A stretch of 64,000 nt of DNA from Corynebacterium falsenii (GCF_020099275.1 NZ_CP083646.1:2232001-2296000); one strand, 5' to 3'; shown: positions 45,920-55,644, counted from the stretch's first letter. A program made the numbers and translations. Notes: generated by a model not told the origin, from the letters alone.

Positions 45920-46377
45920 AGGATACGCCTCCAGTCGCGCAAGTTACTCCCCATAAACTACGGTCGCTCCAGATCCAGCTTTAGAGAGTTTAATGGATAA
46001 ACGATTCCTTATACCTGAACGCGCAGTCCCAAATTGATCAATATCAGAAGAGTAATTACGGCAGAGCACTATATGTTGAACTGGACCACTACGTTTCACA
46101 TAACTATAACTTCACAGCGCTCAGTCACGCTCTGGGCCGCCCATCCGTGTTATTCTGGCGTCACGTTGTGCTGGTGTGACTATCCTTCATCTACAGCATG
46201 ACGGGAGTAATTGCCTGGGGCGTCATTGGATTGGACGTCTGGCGGCATAGTCGCCACTGGCCCGCGCGACGGAACGGGCTCGCCGAACACGCCTGAGGGG
46301 ATGGACCCCGGGCCGGAGCGCCGATTGGCTCCAGTAGCGCCTTCTTGACGGAAGGTGAAACGCTACCGGGAGTTGCC
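45920..46377. other. Junction of cassettes K3 and K2
   Basis: About 460 bp with the upstream region of the K3 gene, repeat S3 and the promoter region of the K2 polymerase operon. An AT-rich stretch (45960-46110) stands out. No gene seen. Confidence 0.45.
46069..46092 (-). repeat. Diverged ychF-end repeat S3 (codes VVVQFNI-stop)
   Basis: The minus strand gives V-V-V-Q-F-N-I-stop: VV and FN-hydrophobic-stop as in the others, but one codon shorter. It is the weakest match and relies partly on its position between K3 and K2. Confidence 0.5.
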
Positions 46378-46692
46378 ATGGGAGCATTCGCCTTACCCTC
46401 ACTAGAAGACGAGAAAACACTTCTTACCCTGCAGGATGCGGTGGCCGAAGGTTTCGGCGGCTACTCCACCCTCCGCAAGTACATCTCCGAGGGGTATCTG
46501 CGCGCCAGCAAAATCGGTGGGCGCATCAAGATCGAGAGAGCCGACCTCGAGGCCCTCAAGCGCCCCACCGGCCGCCAGCCGACATTTGAGGATATCGAGT
46601 TGGCCGTGAGCCGCATCGCCGCCGCTGCTCCCCCGCTGAGTGATCAGCAGATCCACCGTCTCGCTCGGCTCCTGGGCGGTGGCCAGCAATGA
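46378..46692 (+). CDS. Small HTH (excisionase-like) protein heading the K2 operon
   Basis: A 104-residue protein with a winged HTH (LTLQDAVAEGFGGYSTLRKYI, then IKIERADLEAL) and C-terminal helix (APPLSDQQIHRLARLLGGG) related to the 33019 protein. GGGAG precedes the ATG at 46378; a TTG at 46345 is less likely. Its stop overlaps the polymerase start (ATGA), so the two are coupled. It probably controls or starts replication of the element. Confidence 0.7.
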   Translation: MGAFALPSLEDEKTLLTLQDAVAEGFGGYSTLRKYISEGYLRASKIGGRIKIERADLEALKRPTGRQPTFEDIELAVSRIAAAAPPLSDQQIHRLARLLGGGQQ

Positions 46693-47628
46693 GCACAAAG
46701 AAAAACCCCGCCAGCCTGGACGGGGATTCTTGGGAAATCGAACGTTCTGGTTCTAATGATAGTTTACCCTGCGGCATTAAAAAGACGCACCTGTCGATCG
46801 TCTCCGACGTGGAGGATACCGATTGGACTGCCCGCCTGGTTGACGTCTCCCTGGGTAATCCAGATGTCAAGAACGCCTCATTTTTCAGCGTCCTGATCCG
46901 TCGTGTGGAGCGGGGAAATATGGGGTGGGTCTCGGAGACCCGCCCCACGGATTCATTCGAACAAAGCTCTGAAACTGCTGGTCAGGTCATTCGAACACTT
47001 TCAGGCCAAAATCCCCTATGGGAGAGCAGATTGGCTGGCCTGAAAGGACAGCCAACGTGCGACCCCGCCGGGGCCGCGGTCCCGGCGTTCGGAGACCTCG
47101 CCACGGTCCGGTCGATGGGCACTGGACAGCGCTCGCATGTCATCGGTTTCGACACCGAATTCACTTACGTCAGTGAGACTGAGCGGGTGATCGATAGCTA
47201 CCAATTCTGCTGCCTCGATCCCACCGACGAGGGTGTGCGTATCGACGTGGTGATCCTGCCGCTGCAGCGGCAACGCATCCTGGTGGAAGACGCGCTGTAC
47301 ATCGTCGTCCGCGCCGCCGGCCTGCATCGGTTGGTTGAAGGGCTCCACCCTCGGGGTGTCGCTCATCGAGATTTCTGGGAGAGCGGTGATTACAAAGGGT
47401 CGCTCGATGCACTGTTTAAGCATCGTGTCCCCCTGGTCTTGGCAGGTCATTACCTTCCGGCTGACCTCACGGCGTTCGCCCGACCTTCACGGCAGCGTCG
47501 CGGTGGTGAGAAGTACAACGATCTTCTTCGGCGCGTGACTAGTGCCAGTGGCGGTCTGGTGGGACTTAACCCTATCCGTGTGGTTTACCGGGGAGGTCGT
47601 AGTGACGGTTCCCGATGGATGCGGGGCC
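46689..47628 (+). pseudogene. Element-borne DNA polymerase, N-terminal (exonuclease) part, cut by IS3
   Basis: The first ~313 residues of a polymerase. The exonuclease motif I is HVIGFDTEFTY (DxE, about residue 154) and LVLAGHYLPADLTAF (about 250) fits Exo II. An IS3 element enters at about 47629. Joining this to the sequence after 48928 restores a continuous frame (RGRP-LPMSV...). Confidence 0.75.
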
Positions 47629-47693
47629 GTCCCCTGTTTGGTGGACACGCTGACCCTGGCCCAGAATGGGCCGGAGAATGCGAGAGACCACCA

Positions 47694-48004
47694 TGCCGAA
47701 GAACACCTACACCGATGAGTTCAAAGCCGACGCGGTCCGGCTCTACGAGGACACCAAGGGCGCTTCTTTTTCCTCAATCGCCGTGGACCTCGGCATCAGC
47801 CGGGCGACGTTGAAGAACTGGGTCTACGCCGCCCGCAGGGCCCGCGGCGTCCAGCCCAGCCGCACCGCCGAGGACCCCACCGACGAGCTGCTGCGCCTGC
47901 GCAAAGAAGTCCAGCACCTGCGCTCGGAGACCCAGAAGCTTTCCACCGAGCGCGATATCCTGCGCAAGGCCGCGAAGTATTTCGCGGGAGAGACGACCTG
48001 GTGA
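47694..48004 (+). CDS. IS3-family OrfA (element in polymerase gene)
   Basis: A 103-residue HTH protein (YTDEFKADAVRLYED, then DLGISRATLKNWVYAARR) with a heptad helix (LLRLRKEVQHLRSETQKLSTERDILRKA). The ATG at 47694 matches typical IS3 OrfA starts. OrfB overlaps its last 4 nt. Confidence 0.85.
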
Positions 48005-48897
48005 TCCGCTTCCAGTTCGTTGACGACTACGCCACCACCTACTCGGTGAAGCGGTTGTGTCATGTCCTTAATCTGAACCGGTCAAGCTTTTACAAGTGGC
48101 GGGACGGCAAGCCTGCCCGCAGGCAGCGCCAGCACGCCGATGAGGTGCTGGTGGCCCAGATGCGGGACTACCACGAGGAGTTCGACGCCACGATCGGAGT
48201 GCGCCGCATGACCGCCGAAATCAACGACACCGCGCCCACGCCGGTCAACCACAAACGCATCGAACGTCTCATGCGCCAGCACCAGATCGCCGGGGTGAAC
48301 CTGCGCAAGAAGAAACGCACCACCATCCCGGACCAGGACGCGAGGGTCTTCGACGACCTCGTCGGCCGAGACTTCACCGCCGAGGACTGCAACCAGCTCT
48401 ATATCGGCGACATCACCTACTTGCCCTGCGGGAAAGGAGGATTCATGTACCTGGCCACGGTCATCGACGTCTGTTCCAGGCGTCTGGTCGGCTACTCGCT
48501 TGCGGACCACATGCGTACCAGTCTCGTCCAGGACGCGATTGAGGACGCGGCACGCACGAGAGGCTCCCTGGACGGGGCAATATTTCACTCGGACCACGGC
48601 AGCGTCTATACCTGCTCAGCGTTCCAGACCACGTGCCGGAGGCTGGGGATCCGCCAGTCGATGGGCCGGATCGGATCGAGTGCGGATAACGCGATGGCTG
48701 AGTCGTTCAACGCCTCGCTGAAGCGGGAGACGCTGCAAGGTTCTGGTGGTTGGGCGTCGCCGGTTCAGTGTCGACGGGAGGTGTTCCGGTGGATCACGAG
48801 GTACAACACACGTCGTCGGCACTCCGGGATCAGTTACTTATCGCCGAGAGCTTTCGAACACCGCGCCACGGCTGTTACCGTGGCACCCGCTGCTTGA
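48001..48897 (+). CDS. IS3-family OrfB transposase (element in polymerase gene)
   Basis: A 298-residue intact integrase-core protein. DDE residues are in LYIGDITYLP (about residue 139), IFHSDHGSVYTC (about 200) and SADNAMAESFNASLKRE (Glu about 236). The GTG start overlaps the OrfA stop (GTGA), so either coupled initiation or frameshifting would make the transposase. Confidence 0.88.
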   Translation: MIRFQFVDDYATTYSVKRLCHVLNLNRSSFYKWRDGKPARRQRQHADEVLVAQMRDYHEEFDATIGVRRMTAEINDTAPTPVNHKRIERLMRQHQIAGVNLRKKKRTTIPDQDARVFDDLVGRDFTAEDCNQLYIGDITYLPCGKGGFMYLATVIDVCSRRLVGYSLADHMRTSLVQDAIEDAARTRGSLDGAIFHSDHGSVYTCSAFQTTCRRLGIRQSMGRIGSSADNAMAESFNASLKRETLQGSGGWASPVQCRREVFRWITRYNTRRRHSGISYLSPRAFEHRATAVTVAPAA

Positions 48898-48928
48898 TCA
48901 ATCCTGCGTGTCCACTCAAAGGGGGACA

Positions 48929-50375
48929 CCCCCTGCCGATGTCGGTCATCGTCCGCGACACGATGGGGCAGGTGGCCCCCGGTCAGAAGACTCTTGCTGC
49001 GCTGGGCGAGTCTTGCGGAGTAGAGAAGTTGGATATCGGTGAGTCGATCTCGGACATGAGCGCTCTACGCAGTGATCATCTCGTGGAGTTCCTGGAATAC
49101 GGTGCTAACGATTCGGTCATTGTCTTGGAGTATTTGAGTGCCCTGTGGGGGTTGAACACGGTGCCTCCGGTGACGATTTCCGGTGGTGGTGCCCGTGCCC
49201 TCCGTGATGGTGTCATGGATTACTGGGGGATTGACTCACCGGCTGATTTTCGCATGAAATTTCAGGGTCTCGTGGAGCTTTCGACTGCTCAGGCCGAGGG
49301 CAACGACGGTGATGATGGTCTGTCTTACTACGCCGTGCGCGATCTCGCGCCAGTGGACGGTGACGCGAATCAGACCCACACTGCGTGGAAGAAGGCTTTC
49401 CATGGTGGGTGGAACGGGTGTATCGCTCCGGGGTATCACCCGTATCCGACCTATGACCACGACATCCAGTCCGCGTATCCGTCAGCGATGGCCTCGATTT
49501 ATGATGTCGATTACGTAGGGGGAGCGATCGATAGGGTGATCAAGGACCGGGATCTCACCCTGGATGATTTCGACCGTGGGCCGATCACGCCGATGGTGGT
49601 CTATGCCTCGTGGGAGTTCCCTGGTGACACCGTGACCCCGTGCCTGCCAGTGCGCTCTGGTGACTCTGTGATCTACCCGCTGACTTCTCACGGGTGTGGT
49701 GCTGCCCAGGGCGATGATGTCAACGGGTATCAAGGTTTTGAAGGCGCTTGGTGCGCCGGGCCTGAGCTGTATCTCACCCTGCAGCTGGGGGCGCGGGTAG
49801 CCGTGCAGATTGGCTACACGATGTGCGTGATGGACGCACCGGATGAGAACGAGGATGGTTCTCGTTCTCTCCGATCGGCGTTGCGGCAGATGGTCGCTGA
49901 TCGGGCCTTCGCTAAGGAGGTTTTCGGCAAAGAGTCGCTTGAAGAGCAGACCATCAAGGTCGGGACTAATTCCGGCTACGGCAAGCTCGCGCAGGACGTG
50001 GCCGAGCGGAATGGCTGGGATGCATGGGAAGAGCGGATGGAGTCCATCGGTGGGTCCGCAATCACGAGTCCGTACCACGCGTCCATGACTACGTCTTTGG
50101 TGCGTGCCTTGCTGCTGGCCATGGCCAACGAGATTGAGATTCTATCCGTGACCACGGACGGTTTCATCACTGCTGTCGAGAAAATTGAAGCATTGGAGTG
50201 CTTCGGCATCGCTGATGTTTTCCGCGACACCCGCCTGGCTCTGGCTGATGATCCGACCGTGTGGGAGGTCAAGCACGAGCAGGACGATTTGATCAATCTT
50301 TCGACCCGGGGGAACGTCTCTCTGTCTGACGGTGGGGTGCTGGCGAAGGCTGGGCTGAAGACCCCAAAAGCATAG
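48929..50375 (+). pseudogene. Element-borne family B DNA polymerase, C-terminal part (zero frame)
   Basis: About 480 residues carrying the polymerase motifs of family B: YDHDIQSAYPSAM (motif A, D-x2-SLYPS type), KVGTNSGYGKLAQ (motif B, K-x3-NSxYG) and LSVTTDGFI (motif C, TTDG for the usual DTDS). The zero frame stops at TAG 50373, just after a C-CCA-AAA heptamer, and a conserved-looking 230-residue tail continues in the -1 frame to 51061. The 5' half is separated by IS3. Such polymerases are known on linear plasmids and mobile elements, here in a 9.5-kb cassette. Confidence 0.78.
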
Positions 50376-50428
50376 AGCGCGAAAGTCTAGAAGAACGACG
50401 GTGGTTTCGTGCCACCGCACTTTCGCGC
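50363..50428 (+). promoter_or_regulatory. Programmed -1 frameshift signal
   Basis: A slippery heptamer C-CCA-AAA (50363-50369, in the correct frame) is followed after 7 nt by a hairpin: a 10-bp stem GCGCGAAAGT/ACTTTCGCGC (50377-50386 with 50419-50428) enclosing a second 6-bp stem CGGTGG/CCACCG (50399-50404 with 50412-50417). The zero-frame stop lies in the spacer. Confidence 0.8.
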
Positions 50429-51061
50429 GAAGGAAAAGTACCCAATCCGTACACGTCATTTCCCACGTTCCGGGAGCTGTCCCGGTCTGAAGACCGCAAG
50501 GATTTTTACCCAGTGACGCGTGAACCGCACGTCTCAACCCTGGACTTCGATTTGAAGCGACGTCCCGACATGTCCACGCTCCGCGTGGATATCGTCGACG
50601 GGCATGAGTTAGCGGGCTTTCGCACGGTGCCCTGGAAGAGTGTCACTGACTATGAGCGGGCTCGTGGAATTGCCCGTCATATGCAGGACGTGCGTCCCGG
50701 AACCGTGGGCGAAGACCGACCGTCTGGATGTCTGCGGACTGGTGATGACTGGCGCACCTGGGAGAAGCGGTTTAGCTCTGTGAAAGGGCGTCGTGTGCGC
50801 ACTGCCAACGATGCCCTGGTGACTGAGCTGGTAGCAGGGCACAAGGAAGGCCTATGGTCCCTGCCGGTGCTGGCGTCGAAGTTGTCTGTGGTCGACAAGC
50901 TCACCTGGTTGTCGGGTCTCGGCTATGGCACTTTCACCCGCGCTCAGTGGGACCACATGAGTAAGCGGGATAGGCGGGTGCGGGTGCTCGACAATGCGGA
51001 TATGAACCTACTGGAGAGCGTCGTCGAGGGGGTACTCGACATGGACCGTGATGTGGCATGA
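50369..51061 (+). CDS. -1 frame extension of the element's polymerase
   Basis: Open for 230 codons in the -1 frame from the slippery site to TGA at 51059, with protein-like composition throughout (ERRWFRATALSREGKVPNPY, then VTDYERARGIARHMQD and KLTWLSGLGYGTFTRAQWDH). A GTG at 50513 could start a shorter separate product, but no Shine-Dalgarno is seen and reading continues well upstream of it. The family of the tail is not recognised; it could be a DNA-binding or terminal domain. Confidence 0.7.
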   Translation, partial: SIERESLEERRWFRATALSREGKVPNPYTSFPTFRELSRSEDRKDFYPVTREPHVSTLDFDLKRRPDMSTLRVDIVDGHELAGFRTVPWKSVTDYERARGIARHMQDVRPGTVGEDRPSGCLRTGDDWRTWEKRFSSVKGRRVRTANDALVTELVAGHKEGLWSLPVLASKLSVVDKLTWLSGLGYGTFTRAQWDHMSKRDRRVRVLDNADMNLLESVVEGVLDMDRDVA

Positions 51062-51179
51062 CATCACCGAAACCGCACCGGGAGTGTGTCCGTGCCCCGC
51101 CTATTCTCGGCGACACTGACGCACCTCGCATCCTCCCGAATTCAGCCCACAACACCCCCCGAAAGGACACCAACCATCA

Positions 51180-51496
51180 TGGCTACTGCCACCGAAATTC
51201 AGGCCCAGATCGACGCCGAGAAGCAGGCCCATGCCCGTCGCCTGGCCGAGCTGGAGCAGAAGATGCTCATCGCTGAACGCGAGGAGCTGGCTGAGTTGAT
51301 TACCACTCACGCCGGCACCCTGCCCGAGGATGAGATCGAGGCCCTGGAGCTGGCCCAGATCCGCCATGATGTGACCCGCCTCAAAGCTGATATCAAGGTT
51401 GCGAAGAAGATTCTGGAGCAGGCCTCTGGGGCCGGGAATGCGGGTCAGAATCGGGTCATTTCTAACCCGGAAACTGGATCAGAAATGACCCCGTAA
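51180..51496 (+). CDS. Small coiled-coil protein before the mobilization region
   Basis: A 105-residue protein, mainly one helix (IQAQIDAEKQAHARRLAELE, then EALELAQIRHDVTRLKADIK) with a disordered tail. GAAAGGAC stands 9 nt before the ATG at 51180. Unknown family; by position and composition it resembles small accessory proteins of mobilizable plasmids. Confidence 0.55.
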
Positions 51497-52026
51497 CTTA
51501 GGCAACGTGGCCTCCGTGACCACGTGGTGGCGACCCCTTGCAGAGAGCATCTGCAGGGGGTCGTTTTCATGATTTTTGACCCCGAAGTTGCGAGAGTCGC
51601 AGCAACGAAGGGGTCTAAAAATCCGCCCTGAATGGCACAAACCGAGCGAGCGAGGGCTTGGGCTAGTCAGGGCCAGCCCCCGGCAGGGCACGCCCCTTAT
51701 GTTTACGATGGAGCGCCAGCGACTGAGTATAAGGGTAGTGTGTTACGCTTATCTCTAAACGTGGGCATGTGGAGTAGCGGAGCGAGAGGCTCCACGTGTT
51801 CAGGGTTAGAGATAAGCGGGGGCCACAGAGGCGGCCCGATCGACGAGACCGTGACCGGGGTGAGGAACGAAACAACGGCCGTGTCTGGCGAGCGGGGCAC
51901 CGATGTGGACCCACCGTCGGGGCTGAGACAGTGCACCAAAGCTGATCGACTGGACCGTGCGGGGACGACGTCATCCGCTGGGGCCAGCGATGGGCGAAGT
52001 GGAACTGGCGCGGACGCGACGACTGA
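51497..52026 (+). other. oriT-bearing leader of the relaxase gene
   Basis: Contains the oriT described separately. A frame from 51632 to 52030 (132 codons) overlaps the relaxase ATG but has low-complexity composition and is probably not a gene. A further short inverted element (CACGTGG/CCACGTG-type) lies near 51506-51522. Confidence 0.45.
51736..51818 (+). other. Predicted MOBV-type oriT with nested hairpin
   Basis: TAGTGTGTTA at 51736-51745 matches the nic core of pMV158-type oriT as I remember it (TAGTGTG/TTA). Directly after it, 13-bp perfect arms CGCTTATCTCTAA (51746-51758) and TTAGAGATAAGCG (51806-51818) enclose an inner GTGGAG/CTCCAC hairpin. It lies about 210 bp before the MobV-type relaxase gene. 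Confidence 0.72.
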
Positions 52027-53916
52027 ATGATGGACGGGACGGGGGCACGGATGTCTGAGGGGTACTCGACGGTCCTCCGGTGGGAGGGTGTCGCCAAAGC
52101 GGACGTCAAGCCGAGGATGCGCCATAACGGACGTGAAGCGGAAGAAGAAGCCGGCATCGTGGCGGTGCACGGCAACGAGTTGATCAACGCCGCGATGACA
52201 GCACGCAACGAGTCCTACATTTGGCCTGACGGGGTACGTGAACCGCTGACGGGGCCGAACCCGATCGGCCAGATGTACGCCGTGGCTGAGGCGCGGTGGT
52301 CCCAAGCCCAACACGCCCGGTTGAACAAGAAGACAGGCGAGTACACCCCGCGCGGCACCCCATCGAACGCGGCACACGTGGCTGAGTTCGTGCTGCAGCT
52401 GGATCCGAAGTTCACCGGGCCCAGTTGGAGTCAATTCGAGGACACCTTCGAGGACGGCGCGGTGGCCTACCTTAAGGAGCTGGAGCGGCGCCGCGATCAC
52501 TTCGCTGAGGCGTTGGAGTCGGCTCGTATAACCGGTGAGGACTTCTACGAGGCCCAGCTTGACGCCGAGGGTGCTCAGATCGAACTTGAAGAAGGTCGTG
52601 AGGACGTAGACCGCTGGCGCGGAACCATCACCGAACGCCGGGAGGCGACGGACACGCTTCTGCGCGCGATGATCGACAAGGTCCACGAGTGGATGGATGT
52701 CGACGGTACGAAAGCTAGCCTCGTCTCCGACCACATCCATCATGATGAGACGAGCCCTCATGCCCAGATCTTCGCCGTCCCTGTGGGTGACGAGCGTGAG
52801 CTGCCGGGCGGCGTGACGGAGAGAAAGCTCTCTCTCAAGCAGCTGCTCGTCGGCCACTCCCCGACCCGATCCGAGGCTCAGTGCAACTACTCCGAGCGAC
52901 ACGACGAGATGCGCAGCCACATCAATGACGTCGCCCGGGCCCACGGCATCGACTACGTGGCGACGATGGAGCGCGTGGACAGCCAGCGGTCGAATCTGGG
53001 CAAGACCCAGTTGCGTCGTCACAGGGCCGAGCAGCTGCGCCAGCGGATGCATGACATGCGGGTCGCCGATAACGTCGTGGAGGCCGGTGACCGGCTCAAG
53101 GACCTGGCCTCGCGTGAGGCAGCGGTGACCGCGCGCGAAGAGGCTCTGAGCGAGCGTGAAACGGCTGTGGCTGGTCGTGAAAACTCGCTCCGCACTGAGA
53201 TGGATAAATTCAACGACCACGTCAGTAAGAAGCGGACTGAGTGGGCCGCCCGAGAGGAATCGGTCGCCACGATCGAAAAGAGGGCCACCGAGACGCTCGC
53301 CGAGGCTGAGGCGCCAGAGATCCGTCGTCTGGCGAAGGCTGCCGGCACGGTTGAGGCGCAGAGTGATTCCGACCGCATCCGCAGCGAGGCTGACGACTAC
53401 GCGGCCCAGACGAAGGATGCGGCGGATCAGGTGCTGCAGAAGGCTCAGGCCGATGCGCGTCGTCGACGGGAGGAAGCCGACGAGCTCGTGGCCGAAGCCG
53501 AGCGGGAGCGCCAGGCTGTAGTGGCTGACCGTGAGGCCGCCGCTCAGCAGCGTGCCCGTGCGGCGACCGCGCTCGTCGATGCAGAGGAAATGCTTTCTTC
53601 GGTGAAGTCGATCCCCGACTTCAACCCAGCCGTACTCGACGGCGACACCCGCGACGCCATGAAACAGGTCGACGCTGACTTCCTTGACCGGCTCTGCGAG
53701 CAGAGCCCGAAGATAGCAGGGATGCGTGAGCGTGAGCACGGATCCCTGTGGGTGAAGAACCAGGCGCAGCGCGACCTGGCCAACCGCACCGTCGAGGAGA
53801 ACCGGCTCCGCGCTCGGCGCCTCCGTGAGCGCATGGATAGTCCAAAAATGGGCCGGGAAGACCGGAGCTGGCAGGAACGTCACCGCGGCCCCTCCGGCCC
53901 GCAGGCGAACTTTTAG
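52027..53916 (+). CDS. MobV/Pre-family relaxase
   Basis: A 629-residue relaxase. The N-terminal domain (residues ~10-290) has the family's start (GYSTVLRWEGVAKADVKPRM), the E/D-rich middle and the metal-binding motif SDHIHHDETSPHAQIFAVP (about residues 233-251, H-x-HHDE-x3-PH). A coiled coil follows (about 310-560). MobV enzymes nick oriT and start conjugal transfer. An ATG at 52051 (MSEGYS) is an alternative start. It is intact, unlike the MOBQ relaxase at 26.5 kb. Confidence 0.88.
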   Translation: MMDGTGARMSEGYSTVLRWEGVAKADVKPRMRHNGREAEEEAGIVAVHGNELINAAMTARNESYIWPDGVREPLTGPNPIGQMYAVAEARWSQAQHARLNKKTGEYTPRGTPSNAAHVAEFVLQLDPKFTGPSWSQFEDTFEDGAVAYLKELERRRDHFAEALESARITGEDFYEAQLDAEGAQIELEEGREDVDRWRGTITERREATDTLLRAMIDKVHEWMDVDGTKASLVSDHIHHDETSPHAQIFAVPVGDERELPGGVTERKLSLKQLLVGHSPTRSEAQCNYSERHDEMRSHINDVARAHGIDYVATMERVDSQRSNLGKTQLRRHRAEQLRQRMHDMRVADNVVEAGDRLKDLASREAAVTAREEALSERETAVAGRENSLRTEMDKFNDHVSKKRTEWAAREESVATIEKRATETLAEAEAPEIRRLAKAAGTVEAQSDSDRIRSEADDYAAQTKDAADQVLQKAQADARRRREEADELVAEAERERQAVVADREAAAQQRARAATALVDAEEMLSSVKSIPDFNPAVLDGDTRDAMKQVDADFLDRLCEQSPKIAGMREREHGSLWVKNQAQRDLANRTVEENRLRARRLRERMDSPKMGREDRSWQERHRGPSGPQANF

Positions 53917-54035
53917 GCCGGGAAACGTGGCGCATTCCGCGGACCGAGCCTCGTGGTGTGGATCGATTCCATCCATAATCTAGTGCAGGGAAGGCCTGTC
54001 ACTGCACAAGACAGCGTCAGCTGGGATGCACGAGG

Positions 54036-55625
54036 TCAGTTCCACTCAATGGTGACCGAGCTCGGGTCAAAACCTTTTTTCCCTTGTCTCGCCTTATGAA
54101 GGGTGACGGTGCACAGTGCCGTGATCACTGCCCGGCGTGTGTCCAGGTCTGCCTCTAGAAAGGTCGTCGCAGGGTCGTCTGTGCTGAGGAGAGGGACGGT
54201 CGTGGCCCCGTGTGCCAGTGTGAGTTTCTCAGTCTCCAATGTGTCGATCTTCTGCTTAGACTGGTCACGGATGCGTTTAAGGTCGGCGGCCTCGATCAGC
54301 TCCTCGTCGTAGTCTCGTTCAGCTCGCGCGATCCGCGCGTGCTGAATGTCGATCTCGCCGATGATCTCTGTGAATCGTGGGCCCTCGCTGCCAGGTACTG
54401 TCTCCAGAACGTCAGGCTGTCGTAGTCGCTCGGCGATGACGGCCTGCACAAAGGTGTCGATGGCCTCTGCCGTGCGGTTGACGTGCCCCTTGGTCTTGCA
54501 CCGGTAGCCCGTCTTACCGCCAAGGTTCGCGCTTCTCACCCGGTTTTCGCACCCGTCGACGCCGCATCGGTAGATGCCGCTGCCCAGATGCGTTCTCGCT
54601 ATGTTTGTGGTGGTCGCGCGGCTCGGGTCGTCGAGAATTGCCTGCACCGTGTGCCAGGTCTCCACGTCGATCAGCGACTCCCACTGCCCCATGATGGGCT
54701 GACCGGCCTCGTCGGTGACGATGAACTGTCTCCAGTCCTTGCGCTTACCGCGGTAGGGCCCTCCAGCTTCGACACGAGCCCGGTTCTCAAGCCTCGCCTG
54801 CCGACGGGCCTTTGTCGGCGTGTACGCCGAATAGCCGGTGTACCTCGGGTTTCTGAGGATGCCGAGTACGCTGCTCGGGTCCCACGGCGTGTCAGCAGGC
54901 ACCGGCCTGGGCTCAAGACCTTCGGCGACGCGCTTGGCGTTGCGCTCGAGCGCGAGTGTTCGTGTGTGCTTGGTGACCGTCGGGATCTGGCTCCGTCCAT
55001 CCTCTGGTGTACCGCTTAACGCACGAGCGATGCCGCGGAGCGTGCCTCCTGAGACGAACGAAGAGTAAATCGCGCGAACTGCATAGGCCTCTTTCTCAAT
55101 GACGTCACCGTCAACGGAATAGCCGAGTGGCCGCACACCTTTGGGCGCGCGTCCTTGTTCCGCACGTTGTTTCTGTGCGCGTGATTGGCGCGCGGACTTG
55201 CGTTCCATCTCTGCGCGGGCGACGGCAGCCTTGATGCGGGCATACATCCTACCGCCGTCCGTGCTTAGATCGGCGTCACCATTGGCGGTCACCAGTGCCA
55301 GGCCATGGCTCTCGGCCCGGTCTATCCAGTCCTCCAGCTCTCGCGGCTGGCGCGTGAGACGGTCGAGGTCGTAGCAGATGATGGCGCTGAACCTGTCGGC
55401 CTCGTAGTCCGTGACCATGCGTGTGTACGCGGGCCTGACCTTGGTCTTGTCGGTAGCACTGACGGACTGATCGACATAGATCTCGACAACGTCCCAGCGT
55501 CGGTATGCTGCGAGGTTCTCACAGTCCTCGCGCTGGCGGTCGATGGCCAAGCCGTCCATCTCGCGGTCCTGCGAGATGCGGAGGTAGATGGCGGCCTTGC
55601 GAGTGTCTTGTGGTGGCGGGTTCAT
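54036..55625 (-). CDS. Large serine recombinase (integrase) of cassette K2
   Basis: A 529-residue large serine recombinase. The catalytic domain (residues ~10-150) has AAIYLRISQDRE with the nucleophile Ser about residue 18, YDLDRLTRQPRELEDW and RMYARIKAAVARAEMERKSAR. A recombinase domain (about 165-290: RPLGYSVDGDVIEKEAYAVRAIY, WDPSSVLGILRNPRYTGY), a zinc ribbon (YRCGVDGCENRV...YRCKTKGH) and a coiled coil (about 430-480) follow. It is convergent with the relaxase gene. Its start lies 20 bp from repeat S2, so it most likely acts at these ychF-end sites. Confidence 0.9.
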   Translation of the reverse strand: MNPPPQDTRKAAIYLRISQDREMDGLAIDRQREDCENLAAYRRWDVVEIYVDQSVSATDKTKVRPAYTRMVTDYEADRFSAIICYDLDRLTRQPRELEDWIDRAESHGLALVTANGDADLSTDGGRMYARIKAAVARAEMERKSARQSRAQKQRAEQGRAPKGVRPLGYSVDGDVIEKEAYAVRAIYSSFVSGGTLRGIARALSGTPEDGRSQIPTVTKHTRTLALERNAKRVAEGLEPRPVPADTPWDPSSVLGILRNPRYTGYSAYTPTKARRQARLENRARVEAGGPYRGKRKDWRQFIVTDEAGQPIMGQWESLIDVETWHTVQAILDDPSRATTTNIARTHLGSGIYRCGVDGCENRVRSANLGGKTGYRCKTKGHVNRTAEAIDTFVQAVIAERLRQPDVLETVPGSEGPRFTEIIGEIDIQHARIARAERDYDEELIEAADLKRIRDQSKQKIDTLETEKLTLAHGATTVPLLSTDDPATTFLEADLDTRRAVITALCTVTLHKARQGKKGFDPSSVTIEWN

Positions 55626-55644
55626 GCCCCTAAGATTACCGTTT

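Larger units (their letters stand above)
47629..48928 (+). mobile_element. IS3-family insertion sequence in the polymerase gene
   Basis: About 1.3 kb with imperfect inverted ends (GTCCCCTGTTTGGTGGACAC left; TGTCCCCCTTTGAGTGGACA on the opposite strand at the right). Exact ends are uncertain by a few bases and a target duplication is not clear. Unrelated in sequence to the two minus-strand IS3 copies. Confidence 0.8.

Noticed and set aside
51632..52030. 132-codon frame before the MobV relaxase
   Set aside because: It covers the predicted oriT hairpin and has low-complexity sequence; translation is not supported although its stop overlaps the relaxase start.
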